Made by a program: the position numbers and the translations under genes. The notes under the pieces were generated by a model. The model did not search any database, was not told where the DNA came from, and saw only the letters and a program-made list of their open reading frames with translations. From Lasiosphaeris hirsuta (taxonomy: Eukaryota > Ascomycota > Sordariomycetes > Sordariales > Lasiosphaeriaceae), in the NCBI GenBank assembly GCA_030549175.1, contig JAUKUA010000002.1, forward strand, positions 496,001 to 560,000: a DNA stretch of 64,000 nt, given 5' to 3'. Each line of letters begins with the position of its first letter. Position 1 is the stretch's first letter. Shown in pieces: positions 45,938-59,417 of the stretch.

Positions 45938-46882
45938 TGTGGTGATGGTGGTGGTGGTGAGAGACCGTTTGTTGTCGAAAGTGAAGGCTCCTCAGCGACT
46001 CGAGGTTTTGGGGGGGGGGGGGTGCCGAGGTTGTGGGGATAAGGTTCAGTTCATATGTTGGGGGCGAAACAAAGTTGCTGGTAAAGAGCCGGATATCTAT
46101 CTCCAAGATATAACGTCAAGGCACCCTGCTACCTACGGCATGCTATGGTTGCATTTGTTGCGGCCGACTCTCTCGCTGGCAGCGAGTCGGGAACCGTGCT
46201 GCTTCACCGACTCGGGCCCAAAATATATAGTATGAGAAAAATAGCGTTCAGACGGTCTCGTGGGCCCCACTGGGGGGCGGACGACCTGCCCATTGGAGCG
46301 GGTGACACAAGATCGACAGGATTAATGGGCCCTGTCTGGAACATGCCGTCTCTCATCTCGCGATACGTGACGTTGCAGATTGGGGCACGTAAAAAAAGAA
46401 GAAAAAAAGGATGGAGAGGAAAGTTGGAGCAGCGTTGCAGTGCAGCAGCGGGGGAACTAGGAACAACGAAACGGTCGAGACCAATGGGGATGTTGCCAGA
46501 AGTTATCGCATCACATGTGTTAGCGTGCCGTGTCGACGTCCCGGATCGCTGGCCCTTTGGGGTTGTCTACAGCCTCTGACAGGCATCTCAACAGGGGGCC
46601 ATTGCGAGTCCAAGGTGCCAATAGGAGCTGGGCCACCCCTCGCTAAAGCACCCCATTTGGCACATGTGCCCGTGGACAGCTCCCATCCTCAGCTCCCATC
46701 CTCGAGGTTGCATGCGGTCAGAGATTCGGCATTTGGGGTCGGGGACGGTGAAAGCCGCTGTCAGACGGCCATTTCCATCAGGCATCGCGTCAACAACATA
46801 GTACGACTTCATTTCCAAGAAGGGGTATTCAATATAAGCTCAAAAGTTGGTATCCAATGAATAGGTATCAAGTGTAACTCTC
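45938..46882. other. Intergenic between permease and mannosidase
   Basis: Promoter of the permease gene and 3' UTR of the mannosidase gene; G14 homopolymer 46009-46022. No gene seen. Confidence 0.45.
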
Positions 46883-48744
<1,862 letters not shown>

Positions 48745-48747
48745 TCC

Positions 48748-48770
48748 AAAAAAAAAAAAAAAAAAAAAAA
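48748..48770. repeat. A23 homopolymer in the mannosidase leader
   Basis: 23 A on the + strand (T in the transcript sense), three bases upstream of the mannosidase ATG. Confidence 0.95.
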
Positions 48771-49549
48771 TCGAAGGATTGGACGCCAATCCCCCGCTAC
48801 ATGATTGGCGCAGCGACAGGAAAGCACAGGGTAGGGGAGCTGCAAGAGAAGGAGCTATAGAAAAAAGACAGAAACGTCTGGAATGGCGCGAAATTTTCGT
48901 AATTCGGACTGAAGGAGCGATGTTGAAGGAGTGCCGAATTTGAGATGGCGGTTTGGGGCAGGAACAATGCGCAGTCGGGAAAAAAAGGCCAATTGTCCTG
49001 ACTTCAGAACAAGGTGTGCAGATCGGATCTGACCCCGGATTTTTGCCAAGATGCGGGTAAACCGATTGCCAAGCTAATGCCAAGCTAATGCCAAGCGCTA
49101 GATCCTACCCGTATGCACATGAAGGCCCTGTCCTGGCCCGCCGGACAATCTCATCATCTTCTTAGGTGACGAGTATATGAAGAAGTTGGTGTATCAAAGA
49201 CAAATATCTAGAGGCCTCAATAACTATCTACCTTGGGTATTGAGTGTAGACGAAACAACGGAAACGACACAATATTTTCTTCTTTTGAAACTGAAAGACG
49301 ACCCGAGTTTCAACCTCTCCTGCACGAACAAAGGGTTCCAACTGAACATCCAAACAATGACTGGAGAAAACAGTGGTGAAACCACCACATTTCACTCTTT
49401 GTTTGCAAGTCCCAATATAACAAAATGTGAAATTGAGATGCACTCGACAAACCACAAATCTCCTTGTCCGTCACACAAGACTCGTCCTCGCCCATCTCAC
49501 CAGCATACCTTACTTATACCTTACTTCAACAACCAACTATACCTTGGAC
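48771..49549. promoter_or_regulatory. Divergent promoter, mannosidase / SNF2-like gene
   Basis: About 0.8 kb between the two divergent starts. It contains a direct repeat of AAGCTAATGCC (49071-49094) and a CA/CT-rich leader before the SNF2-like start. No specific factor site can be named. Confidence 0.35.
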
Positions 49550-52500
49550 ATGCAGCCTTCAACGGGAATAAAGTCCAAGATGAGCAAAAAGACGGCGAAA
49601 ACCAGCACCGTGTTGCTGGATACCCTCACCCTGAATGTCCAACGGACAGACACGAACCAGCTCTGGCGCATCAAGCTCTTGGATTTTGTCCCACGTAATG
49701 TCCGCATGGCAAGGAGTGCCTCCCTGCTCAAGATTGAGGACTTCATATGGTCGGAATTCGTGAGATGGCTCGACGAGCGCTTTTACTACAACCCCCGAGT
49801 CCACATTCTGTACTCTACCCAGCATGGCATGGACGAGAAGATGGAGATTACGAATTCAGATGACTGGCAGAAGCTCCTGCACGATATCATCATCGGCGAA
49901 GATATTCGGGTGGCCCCCCACACCGACCTCTTCTTCATTCTGCAACAGCGACAGTCGATGCAAGATGTCGTCGAGCTGAGCAATCACATGGCACAGTGGG
50001 AGAAGGAGAATGGCCGCTCCATTCTGGCTCCCAGCCCGCCACGTCCGGCTGCTGAAGGCCCGCACGAGAGCCCCCTCAGCCTCAGCCCCCCTAGCTCCCC
50101 TGTCATCGCTGCGCCTGTGATCGATGCCACGGGTGAGGAGGCTGAAGAGGAACTCGTCATCCGTACCAAGATCAGCCACTTTTCCAGTGACTTGGAGGTA
50201 ATCGGTGTCACCGACGAGGGAGATCAACGTGAGGCAGCTCGGGTCGCTGGGAACGACAGCGACACCGACTCTGACTCGGATTCGGAACCCATCTATACTC
50301 CTGCTGGTAAGTCCTTCCAGACCGGGGCCGAGGGTACAAAGCCGGAGTCTGCTGTTCCCAAGAGACTCCGAGCCGAGGTTGCGGCCAATACAGATAGTTC
50401 CCGAGCCCTTTTTAGGAAACCATGGCTAACCAAGACCGCCACTCGGCCGGGTACAGATAGTCCGCCGTCGTCTCGTCCTGGCATGCCGGGCCCCACTCGA
50501 GGGAGACCTACGGGTAGGACGACACCTCGTTCTGGCGCTTCCTCTCTCACGCGGGGGGGCCGTGCGGGTAGTCCGTTGTCCCGTGGCCCTTCTGGTCCTA
50601 CGAGAGGGCGTTTGACAGTCCCCAGCGGCCGCAAGGGGTCAAATTTATCCCAAGCCTCCTCGAGGGCCCCGACTCCGGCTGGGTCGACCTCTGGCCAAGC
50701 CGATCAAGAGCCCGACTTGGAAATTACCGAGCTGTCCGCGGCGGACCTCCAGACCGAAGAAGCCCAGGACGACGACTACGGAGCTGTCGACGACACCGTC
50801 ATTGACACGTACATTGGCAGCTTCAACACCGGTGACAAGGCACAGGAGTGGCTAGAGTGCATGACCTTCTTCAAGCTCGACCCAGCGGCGATCGAGATCA
50901 CGGATCAGTGGAGCCCAAAGACCAAAGGACGGAAGCGGGTCCCTATCAAGAAGATCCCCGGCATGTCGGTTGGTCTCTTTGACTACCAACTCATGGGGGT
51001 CTTCAAGCTGCTCAAGCTCACGCTCGACGACGTCCCGGGCGGCTTCCTGTCTGACGAGCAGGGCCTGGGAAAGACCCAGGAGATGTTTGGCCTCGTTGCC
51101 CTGGCCTACAGCCTTCGCAGGTCAAAGAGCGAGGTCCTGGCCGAGCGCAAGTCCAAGTCCAAGGCCAAGCGCAAGCACAACGCCGCGGACTCGGACGCCA
51201 GGGTCTGCGCCATGGACGGCCGGTACGGCTTCCAGTGCTACTGCTACGGCAAGCTGACACAGGAGCTCGCCGACCGCCTGCCCGAGGGCCCCAACGTCAT
51301 CCTCGCGCCCACGAGGAGCAGCGCCCAGCTTCTGCGCGACGCCAAGTCCAAACTGGACACGAACGTGATCCGCATCCGGTCGCAGTACGAGGGCGCCGAC
51401 AGGCAGGACAAGCTGACAGCCGCCGATATCAAGACCCTGGCTGCCACTGTCACTGTCAGCGAGAGGGCTGAGGGGGCCGTGGGCTACAGCTGCTGGAATC
51501 GGCCAAACTACGAGCTCGGCCAATACCTGATCATCACGACGCCCCAGTCCCTCCGCCAGCTAACCGTTTTCGACTTTGGCATTCAGCTCAGGATGCCGGA
51601 TGGCAAGCTCAAGAAGCGAGACGGCCTGCTGCCCGGAATCATCATGCTTGACGAGTTCCACGAGTACGCCATCTCGCAGGACAAGGACCAAAACATGCCA
51701 GTCGCGTGGCTCGACCGCCTCGGGAAGGCCAGCGAGGGCCGCCAGCCGCTCGCGTACTTTGTCTCCGGGACCCCCTTGGAAGACTCGCCGGCCGACATCC
51801 GCCTCATTCTCTCACTCTGGGAGCGCGAATGGTGGCACATCCTGGGGCCCTCGCACCCGATGAGCAGCCTCACGCTCGCGTCCTTTGACAAGCTCACGGC
51901 CACCTACGACGCCCTCGCCGCGGCGCAAGCCAAGGGTGAGATGGTGCCGAGGGAGGACGTCGCCGGCTGCCGCCGCCGACTCAACGCCGTATTCCGATCC
52001 TGCATGGTGCGTCGCCTCGGCACCGACTCGTTCCGCGGGCGGCCGCTGACCAACCTCGGCCCGCTCAGCGTCAACATTGTCAACCACCAGCTGCTTGTGG
52101 GCATGAAGGAAGCTTCGAGCCTCGCCGCGCTGGTCGAGAGTGTCGGCGAGGCCGTGGGCCGCGAGACCTCGGCCGAGACCACGGGCCAGTTCCTCCGCTC
52201 GCCGCAGGGCGAGGCCCTCCTGCTCCGGCTGCGCCTGGCATCGACCTTCCCAGCTACCGCGTGTGCTAGCAGTAACTTGTTCACCTTCACCAACGACGAG
52301 GTACATGCCCAGCTAAAGAAGGCCGGTGGCGACCTCGTCAAGACGGCCTACTTCACGCAAATCCCGGCGTGGTCGGCCAACAGCCCCAAGCTCGCCACCA
52401 TCGCGGCCACCATCGCCACGATGCTGGCAGACCGCAGCCAGACACCCGGCTCGCCATCGACGGCCAAGAAACTCGTGCTCTTCACAGCGCTCGAGTCCGA

Positions 52501-52963
52501 GGCGGCGCTGCTGCATGGTTGGTTGCTGCTCAAGAAGGCGCGCGACAAGCGGCTCAAGCCCGTGTGGATCCACGGCGGGCTGGGGGCGGCCGCGCGGCAG
52601 GCCGTTGTTGACTCGTTCCTCGAGCAGGGCAACGCGCCGCCCAACATCCTGGTCGCATCCGTGGCGCTCGCCGGCACCGGGCTCAATCTCCAGCGCGCCC
52701 GGTACAGCGTCGTCACGTCGCCAGCTTGGACCAAGCGCGAGGTCCAGCAGGCCTACTACCGCGTCCACCGCGTCGGGCAAACACAAGAGACGCGCCTGCA
52801 GCTGCTGGTGTCTCGGTGGAACCCGGCTGAGAGGGTCATCTTTGCCAAGTATGAGGGCAAAGAGGTCGAGGCGGATGATCTGTGGACGGTCGGTGATGAT
52901 GTTGGAGAGAGTGGGGAGAGGGGCCTCGTCGAGAAGCACCAGGCTAAGGGTGCCGAGGTGTAA
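49550..52963 (+). CDS. Large intronless SNF2-like ATPase/helicase with novel N-terminus
   Basis: 1137 aa from ATG 49550; the 41 upstream in-frame codons lie in leader-like sequence. Residues about 15-130 form a compact alpha/beta region (VRWLDERFYYNPRVHILYST, SDDWQKLLHDIIIGEDIRV) that could be PB1/ubiquitin-like; this is inference. An acidic patch (residues about 236-246) and an Arg/Gly/Ser/Pro-rich linker (about 297-364) follow. The SF2/SNF2 core has motif I GFLSDEQGLGKTQE (Lys508), Ia NVILAPTRSSAQLL, motif II MLDEFHEY (Asp701; DEFH rather than DEAH), motif III FVSGTPLED, V ALAGTGLNLQRA and VI YYRVHRVGQTQE (from about 1071). The gap between motifs I and II is long and contains a Cys cluster (QCYCYG). 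A chromatin or DNA translocase role is likely from the family; the target is unknown. Intact. Confidence 0.85.
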   Translation: MQPSTGIKSKMSKKTAKTSTVLLDTLTLNVQRTDTNQLWRIKLLDFVPRNVRMARSASLLKIEDFIWSEFVRWLDERFYYNPRVHILYSTQHGMDEKMEITNSDDWQKLLHDIIIGEDIRVAPHTDLFFILQQRQSMQDVVELSNHMAQWEKENGRSILAPSPPRPAAEGPHESPLSLSPPSSPVIAAPVIDATGEEAEEELVIRTKISHFSSDLEVIGVTDEGDQREAARVAGNDSDTDSDSDSEPIYTPAGKSFQTGAEGTKPESAVPKRLRAEVAANTDSSRALFRKPWLTKTATRPGTDSPPSSRPGMPGPTRGRPTGRTTPRSGASSLTRGGRAGSPLSRGPSGPTRGRLTVPSGRKGSNLSQASSRAPTPAGSTSGQADQEPDLEITELSAADLQTEEAQDDDYGAVDDTVIDTYIGSFNTGDKAQEWLECMTFFKLDPAAIEITDQWSPKTKGRKRVPIKKIPGMSVGLFDYQLMGVFKLLKLTLDDVPGGFLSDEQGLGKTQEMFGLVALAYSLRRSKSEVLAERKSKSKAKRKHNAADSDARVCAMDGRYGFQCYCYGKLTQELADRLPEGPNVILAPTRSSAQLLRDAKSKLDTNVIRIRSQYEGADRQDKLTAADIKTLAATVTVSERAEGAVGYSCWNRPNYELGQYLIITTPQSLRQLTVFDFGIQLRMPDGKLKKRDGLLPGIIMLDEFHEYAISQDKDQNMPVAWLDRLGKASEGRQPLAYFVSGTPLEDSPADIRLILSLWEREWWHILGPSHPMSSLTLASFDKLTATYDALAAAQAKGEMVPREDVAGCRRRLNAVFRSCMVRRLGTDSFRGRPLTNLGPLSVNIVNHQLLVGMKEASSLAALVESVGEAVGRETSAETTGQFLRSPQGEALLLRLRLASTFPATACASSNLFTFTNDEVHAQLKKAGGDLVKTAYFTQIPAWSANSPKLATIAATIATMLADRSQTPGSPSTAKKLVLFTALESEAALLHGWLLLKKARDKRLKPVWIHGGLGAAARQAVVDSFLEQGNAPPNILVASVALAGTGLNLQRARYSVVTSPAWTKREVQQAYYRVHRVGQTQETRLQLLVSRWNPAERVIFAKYEGKEVEADDLWTVGDDVGESGERGLVEKHQAKGAEV

Positions 52964-53242
52964 GGTGGTTGGTTGTGTTTGGAGGATTGGGGATGTAAGA
53001 TAAGTCAAGGAGCTAGAAAATAATTCAGTAAAAAGTAGCCAAAACACAGCTGGGAAGCAACAAGTATGAAGTGACTAGGAATCGGCTAAAAAGGTAGCCG
53101 GGGAATAGGGAACCAAAGAAGATTGTTACCTCCTTGATACTCCTAGAATTAAAAGTGAAAAAAAAAGGAATGTCATATTAGATGCATACATACATCTAAA
53201 ACCTTATACGCCGAAAGAAATTACAAGAATTGTATCCTTGAA

Positions 53243-56200
53243 TTAAACGGAGGGTATGTCTGATAACTCATGGCGATCAACCACCTGTGTTGCGGCTCGG
53301 CTTGCGACGGGTTGAGAGCGGGCTCGGAACTTGGGATTCCTCAGAAACGGCTTTGCTGCCACTTCGAAGCTGCTCGTCCTTGAACTCGTCCTTGAACTTG
53401 TCGGAGTGAGGATCATTCGAGAAGGATAAGAAACATCGGAAAGCCCTGTCTCGACCCTCTCAATGTGGTCAGCCTTCGGAATCTTTTCTCGTAGCCGGGC
53501 AGCCCTCTCTCGTGTCTTGGTCAGTATCACATGCATCGTGCCTCAACCTTCCCCGCCAACTGCTGTTAAACCCTGCTACAAGCTCATCACATATCTCTAG
53601 CGCCCGCTCGACCTTGCCTTGTGCCTCCAAACACCGGGTAAGACAGCCACAACGAGCAGAGGCGGCCCGGGTGGTCGCCGTCCTCGTCTGCAAAGTTCTT
53701 GTACCACTTCTTGTCAATGAGCGTGGTGAAGTCTTCCTCCGCCTTGGGGAACCTCTATAGACCGGCTAGAACCTCGGCGTAGAGGCCCTCGCCATGAGTA
53801 CGGCCAGGTGCTCTTGGCCGGAGTTCCGTTCAGCTACCTTGATTCCCTCTCTCATCATCACCTCCGCCTCCGCGTGCTGGCCCAACCCTACAGACTTCAG
53901 CCGCGCAAGGTTGAGCTTGGCGAGCAGGGTGTAGGAGTGTTCCTTTCTGGGGAGCTCCTTGCGTTTCTCGTAAACGAACAACATGTTCTTGTGGCCAAGA
54001 CAACACATAGCCAGATCTTCGAGGCTGAAGAGCGTCGCCAGGTGGGTCCCGCCCAAGATATCTCTCATCCCATCCCAGGCCTTTTGGTAGAGCGAGCGAG
54101 CGGGCCATTTTGCAGTCCGTATACTGGAAATACATACCTCCCAGATGCCGTATCGATTTTAGCGTCTTCTCGTGTTTCTCGCCATAGAGCTTTCGTCATC
54201 TTCTCGACGTTGTCGGCGTAAAGGGCCATTGCCTCATCCCATCTACCCTTCAGGGACAATGCTAACCCTAGCAAGTCTGTGACGTCGAGCGTCAGAGGGT
54301 GGTCTTCGCTCTAGATGTTGATGCAAAGCTGGCGGGCCTGCCGTTACCGCTGCGTCGCCTTGTCAATCTCGTACATCTCCCACACGGTGCGTGTAAGGAA
54401 TAGCGAGTGCCGGATGGCGACGGGGCGGTCGGGTCCAAGCCCGGCAGAGACAAACTCCAGCGCTCTCTCCTGAGGCTCCCGGGTCTCGGCTAAATGCCCC
54501 GACTCGACATACACGCTGCTGAACCTGGCATCCTGATCTGTCTGTAGCCTCCCATAGCTCTTCTTGACCGTCCAAACAGGTCTCCAACAGCCTTCGCTCT
54601 TGCCGCCCCCAGATTTTGCTCGAATCTGCTCTGAGTGACGGCTTGGCATTCACGAACGTGTCTGATGTGGGGGAGGAGCTCGCGTCTGGTGCGGCGCTCA
54701 TCTGGGGAGTCACCGTGCGAGGCCGCCGCATGCTTGATGCCAAGGTTGCTATTGAGACTTGACACCACAAGGCCTGAAGCGAGGTCGACATCTTGGGCCA
54801 CTCCTTTACTCACTTATGGATAAGTGGGTGCATACTGTATCGACCAGTGACTCGATCCTGCCGCATTACTAGCGACCTTTCGATAAGGATGCCGATGGCG
54901 TGGCGAATCCGGACGTTGACCTCGTCTTTCAGGCCATGAGCCCGAGACCATCCGGGTTCCTCAGCACTTTGGGCATGGGGGCCGGCCCGCACAGCTTCCC
55001 GTTCAAAAACGCTCTGATTTCTCGAAGGAACATGGCCCACGGCTTACGCGATGGCTGTGACAGTTTCTTTTGCGTGTCTCTGTCTTGCATGTCATCCATC
55101 TGCTGCTGCTCCTCTTCGAGTAGGGGGTTGATGGCTGAGTTAATCAGGACGTCGAGCTGAATGTTCTGGAAGCGGAAGTGGAGAAGACGTGTAGTCGTTC
55201 GATTCGACTGCGTCCTGGCACTTTTCCTTTGTTGATGACTGGAGCGATTTGTAAAGAATCTCGTAGGTCGAGAACACGCTGATGCTGTTGGTGTCATTGT
55301 CGAGAAGCTTTCTATTCCCCGAACTGTCCCTTTTCTGGCTGTGGAGACTGCGCCGGATCCGTTCAATTTGGTGATCGTAGAACTTCAAGTAATTGGGCCA
55401 TTCGCATATGCCGCTGAGCATGGCCTTGGCGGCCTTCTCGTTGGGCTCGACGCCACCCAAGGTCGCAATGTCTGTGTAGCTGCCAGTCACATTCTTCTTG
55501 GAGCTGCCGTCCACAAAGAAGACACCCCAAAACTTATTTTGGTGCTCATGGGCATATTTGAAAGCCAGCTCCGTCTTTCCCGATCCACTCAGTCCGTAAG
55601 TGACGAATTTCTGCTGAATCGGCCGTGTTAGGTCACGGAAGGCGGCTTCTAGCTTGGCCAGCTGCGTTTTCCTGCCAGTGAAGCACGTTTTAATGGGTGT
55701 CGCGATGACGAAGTGTTGGTTTGGAATGGGGGAACGTGTGCCGCCGCGGCCCTGGCGCCCTCGACAGCATTTCGCACCTGGGAAAACTGGATCAGCGTGG
55801 TTCTGTGCTCTGCGTTGTAGATTTGGACATACAGCAGTCGCATCGTACCGACCGCCGACAAGGGGTAGCTTTTGCTCGACCAAGGCAATTTGGGAGTGGC
55901 AGCGGTTCGAGGTCGAAGACCGCGCCTCGAGCGACTGCGCATCATCGTCGACGGCGTGTTGGCGATTCAGCAAATCGATCACCGTGAATAAGACCCGAAG
56001 GGCTTCCGTCAGCAGCCGAAGGCCATTATATGTCTCGCCATGCCGGGGCTGTTCTTTAACGAGGTCGTTGGGCGCGAGGTAGCTGGGGCCAGTCGCATCT
56101 CTAGTGATCGCAAGGTCCTCGATGTTGGACCGAAGCTGCACTCGTCTATGATTAAAGTTATGCTGTTGAGCAGTGTCTGCAGATGCAGCAACGACTGTGC

Positions 56201-56425
56201 TGAGCCGAGTTTCAGATGCACAGAGGGGTGTCGCCATTCCTGCGTCGCGAGGTTGTCGAAGGAAAGAACAATGTCGACGAGGTCTCCGATCTGTTCGCAG
56301 AGGTTGGCGATTTCGAGCTCGGAGACTGATGCACTCAGATTTTCCAGAATTCGAAGTCGCAAATTGGAACTTGGCGATGATGCACCTTTTTGCGCCCGAG
56401 CAACTCTACACTTCATCCCTTCCAT
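53243..56425 (-). pseudogene. NB-ARC/TPR NLR (STAND) pseudogene
   Basis: Nearly the whole order of a fungal NLR can be followed but in changing frames. First comes a helical N-terminal region (56425-55700). The NB-ARC follows with FTGRKTQLAKLEAAF and Walker A YGLSGSGKTELAFKYA (about 55555-55605), GGVEPNEKAAK, then VFSTYEILYKSLQSSTKEK, NIQLDVLINSAINPLLEEE and GRYSMHPLIHKWV. TPR-like repeats come last: GLALSLKGRWDEAMALYADN, LEDLAMCCLGHKNMLFVYEK, LAKLNLARLKSVGLGQHAEA. The Walker B/ARC part after EKAAK appears deleted. Many stops and frame shifts lie between pieces, so it is dead. Such proteins are sensors in fungal non-self recognition. It is convergent with the SNF2-like gene. Confidence 0.8.
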
Positions 56426-56976
56426 TCACTTGCAAGGTGATCACGAGGTCGACGACAGCCCCTGGGTTATGATGGAATGCACTGCTCACGATCCATGGAT
56501 GCGAGGTGATTTGTTTGAGTGCGAAAGCGTACGGCGCCATTTGCCCCTGGCGTCTGTGGCGGGCCGATCCAGCCCTGTGTTCCAGGGGCTTGGGTTCCCT
56601 GCACCTGGTGTGTCCAGCGTCCAGCTTTTGGGGCAGGCGCGCAGCCGCAGGAGGGGGGGGAAGGGGGGGGGACATCTCGCGCCTGACGGAAGCGTTGATC
56701 GCCCGCCTTTATTGGAACTTGGAGGAAAAGGGAGCGCTAGCACTGACTCATCCCCTTCATAGGGAAATCCAATCAACGCGAAGAATGGCCGGTTCAGCCA
56801 AGATTTGCCCCAACCTTTTTGACTGCCTGGAATTGGTATTTCCCAGCTTCAAAATATTTGCAATAGAGCCGTGAGCAATAAGTTGGGCTCTATGCCTGCC
56901 TGCTCACAGCTGTTTCGCCATTTGGCCACCTTATTAATTGTCTTTATCTTTGCAACTTATATCGCCTGTTTTAGCC

Positions 56977-58888
56977 ATGTCCTTTATTACGCAGGATTCA
57001 CCAGCGGCTGGTCCGGCGAGCGTTGGCGGCATGTCCGAGCTTGGTCCTCGGAACGCGGTGCGCATCATCGCTATAATAACAACACTGTTGTTAGCCCTTT
57101 TCTCCTACATCTACTTCATCTACTTGGGAAGGGCTAGTAAGAAGAAGGTGAGTCATTGCCGAAATAGAATACCGTAACTTGGTCAGTCTGACGGCATTTC
57201 CTTGGTGGCATCTCCAGCTTGAAGAGGCACTACTTGCAAAGCAGCACCACTGCGAGCCTGTCCTCCCGCACCTGCCATACAAATGGCCACTCGCTCTGGA
57301 CCTTCTGAAACGCCCATTTGAGATTTTACTTAGCGACCACGCTTTTGAACGCTTGACACCGTACTTTGGCGTCGCTCCAACTTGCTGCATCCACTTTTTT
57401 AGGGCAACTGGCTACTTCACCACCGACCCCGTCAACATTGAGGCCATCATTTCTACCAACTTTGAGGACTACGGCCTCGGGAGCCGCCGCTCAGCCTTTC
57501 TCCCGCTGATTGGAGAGGGCATCTTCTCACAGGATGGCCAGGCATGGATGCGTTCTCGGGAACTGGTCCGCCGCCAGTTTGTGCGTGTGCAGAAGCAAAA
57601 CGCTCCAGGTCTTCACCCCACTTGCCGGCGAGCTGCTCTCAAGCATAGAAGGGGCGGCCAGTCCCGAAGGCTTGGTAGACCTCAAGCCCTTCATTTTTGA
57701 GTACACTCTCAACACTACGGCTAATCTCCTCTTTGGCGAGCCCCATAGCAATATGATGAGCAAAGGGGAACGTGATGCCGTGCGTGATAATTTTGACTAC
57801 GCTAGCTTCGGGTGTGTCGGGATTCGTGCATGGCTGGCTGATCTTGGCTGGCTGTACAGGCCGTCCAAGTTTAGAAAGTCTTGTAAAGCTGTGCGAGATT
57901 GGGCAACCTTCATTGCCGCCAAGGCCTTCAGATACAAGGACGAGTTTGGCGAGGAGGCAGCAATGGAGAAGTACGCCTTCGTCATTGACATGTGGAAGGA
58001 GATGCAAGATTTCGACATGGTCCGTGACCAACTCCTACACATCCTTTTGGCTGGCCGCGACTCAACCGCGAGCTTGCTGTGCTGGACTTTGTGAGTTTAT
58101 GTCTGATCCACCGTCTCTTTGCACTGTTGCCACCCTCACGTGTGATCTGACCACCATCATGTCAACAACCTAGCTTCCATCTTGTTCGAAACCGGGACGT
58201 CCTAGAACGGTTGAAGGAGGAGATTGTCTCTGTCCCCACCGGAGGGCACATTAATAGAGACCAGATCCAGAGATTGCCTTTTCTCAGATGCTGCCTCAAC
58301 GAAGGTCTGATTACAAGACACTGTCTGAGCCGCAATGCCTACCTAGTGACTAACATGCATCTTTGCAGTATTGCGGCTTTACCCCACACCACCCCTGAAC
58401 CTGCGTTTTGCCAACAAGCCCACTGTCCTGCCCCGAGGTGGCGGGGCCGATGGCATGTCGCCGGTGCTTCTGCCCGAGGGAGCCGGGATTGCCTGGTCTA
58501 CCTATCACCTGCACCGGCTGGAGTCCATTTACGGAACAGACTCTGGAGTATATCGCCCACAGAGGTGGGAAGGTGGCGAGTTGCTGATGAAGGCCCAGTC
58601 AGGTGCAGGGTACCTGGAATTTCACGGCGGCTCGAGACTATGCCTCGGGAGTAAGTGACCCCAATCTATTACTAACCTAGTACGCCCAGTTTGGCATCAT
58701 CTCACTGACGCATTGGCATAGAGGACTTCGCATTGATGGAAGCAAGCTACGCTATAATCCGTATTCTCCAAAAGTTTCCCAACATGCGACTTGCACCTGG
58801 AGTTCCCAATGAGCCCGTTGGGGCAGAAAAACAGGCCCATACCGTCGGTTTATATCCTGCGGACGGTATACACGTATCCTTGTCGTAG
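56977..58888 (+). CDS. CYP52-like cytochrome P450 with one frame break
   Basis: Five exons, 56977..57147, 57218..58090, 58174..58304, 58369..58650, 58722..58888, with normal GT-AG introns. An N-terminal membrane anchor (residues about 27-50) is followed by P450 landmarks: helix-I ILLAGRDSTASLLCW, ExxR as NEVLRLYP across the exon 3/4 junction, FRPERW-like YRPQRWE, heme loop FHGGSRLCLGK with the Cys ligand (split by the last intron) and DFALMEASYAIIRILQKFP, the pattern of CYP52-type fatty-acid/alkane omega-hydroxylases. Exon lengths sum to one base too many: within exon 2, frame changes by +1 at about 57598, where RRQFVRVQKQ must continue into LQVFTPLAGELLSS; the A4 run there is one base longer than the conserved frame needs. 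It could be a recent pseudogene or an error. Everything else is intact. Confidence 0.75.
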
Positions 58889-59417
58889 GATGCTCCCAGA
58901 GTTACGGAGAGATGTAAATGTTGAAGCCCTTGTATCAATTACCGTCAATGATGCTTAGGTACCTACCTTGGACGATGGTGGCTTTTGAATGAAAAGGGGT
59001 AATTGCGCTCAATGATAGGTTGAGGATCAAAAGAAAAGTATCTCATCAGGCAAATCATCTCAATAGATTCAATAAGTATGTCGCCCCTGCCAAGTTCGGC
59101 TTCCGATTCGGCTTCTGATTCCGGCTTCATGGTTCTGACGTGGACTGGGCTGCTTTGGGTAAGCAGGAGTGCCTTCCAAGTTATAACCGCCAGTCTCTAC
59201 CGCAGTTACCTAGGTGCACAGCATGCAGGCTACTGCTACCATTGGGAGTTCACGTGATGGCCCAGCCCAATCAAGTTGCATGTCTAGGCAGCCGTCAACC
59301 AAACGGCGCCTGTAATAAAACGTTTTCTGTCCGTTCTCCAATGTCAGCCAAGGTGTTCTTCAGATTATTCTCTCGACAGGCCACAGGCCACTGCACTGAC
59401 GGGAGTTCGCAGCACTC

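Noticed and set aside
48745..49083. N-terminal extension of the mannosidase frame
   Set aside because: It passes through a T-rich run encoding consecutive Phe and precedes the perfectly placed type II anchor; the ATG at 48744 is preferred.
52313..53047. 244-codon minus-strand ORF
   Set aside because: Antisense of the SNF2-like helicase C-terminal part.
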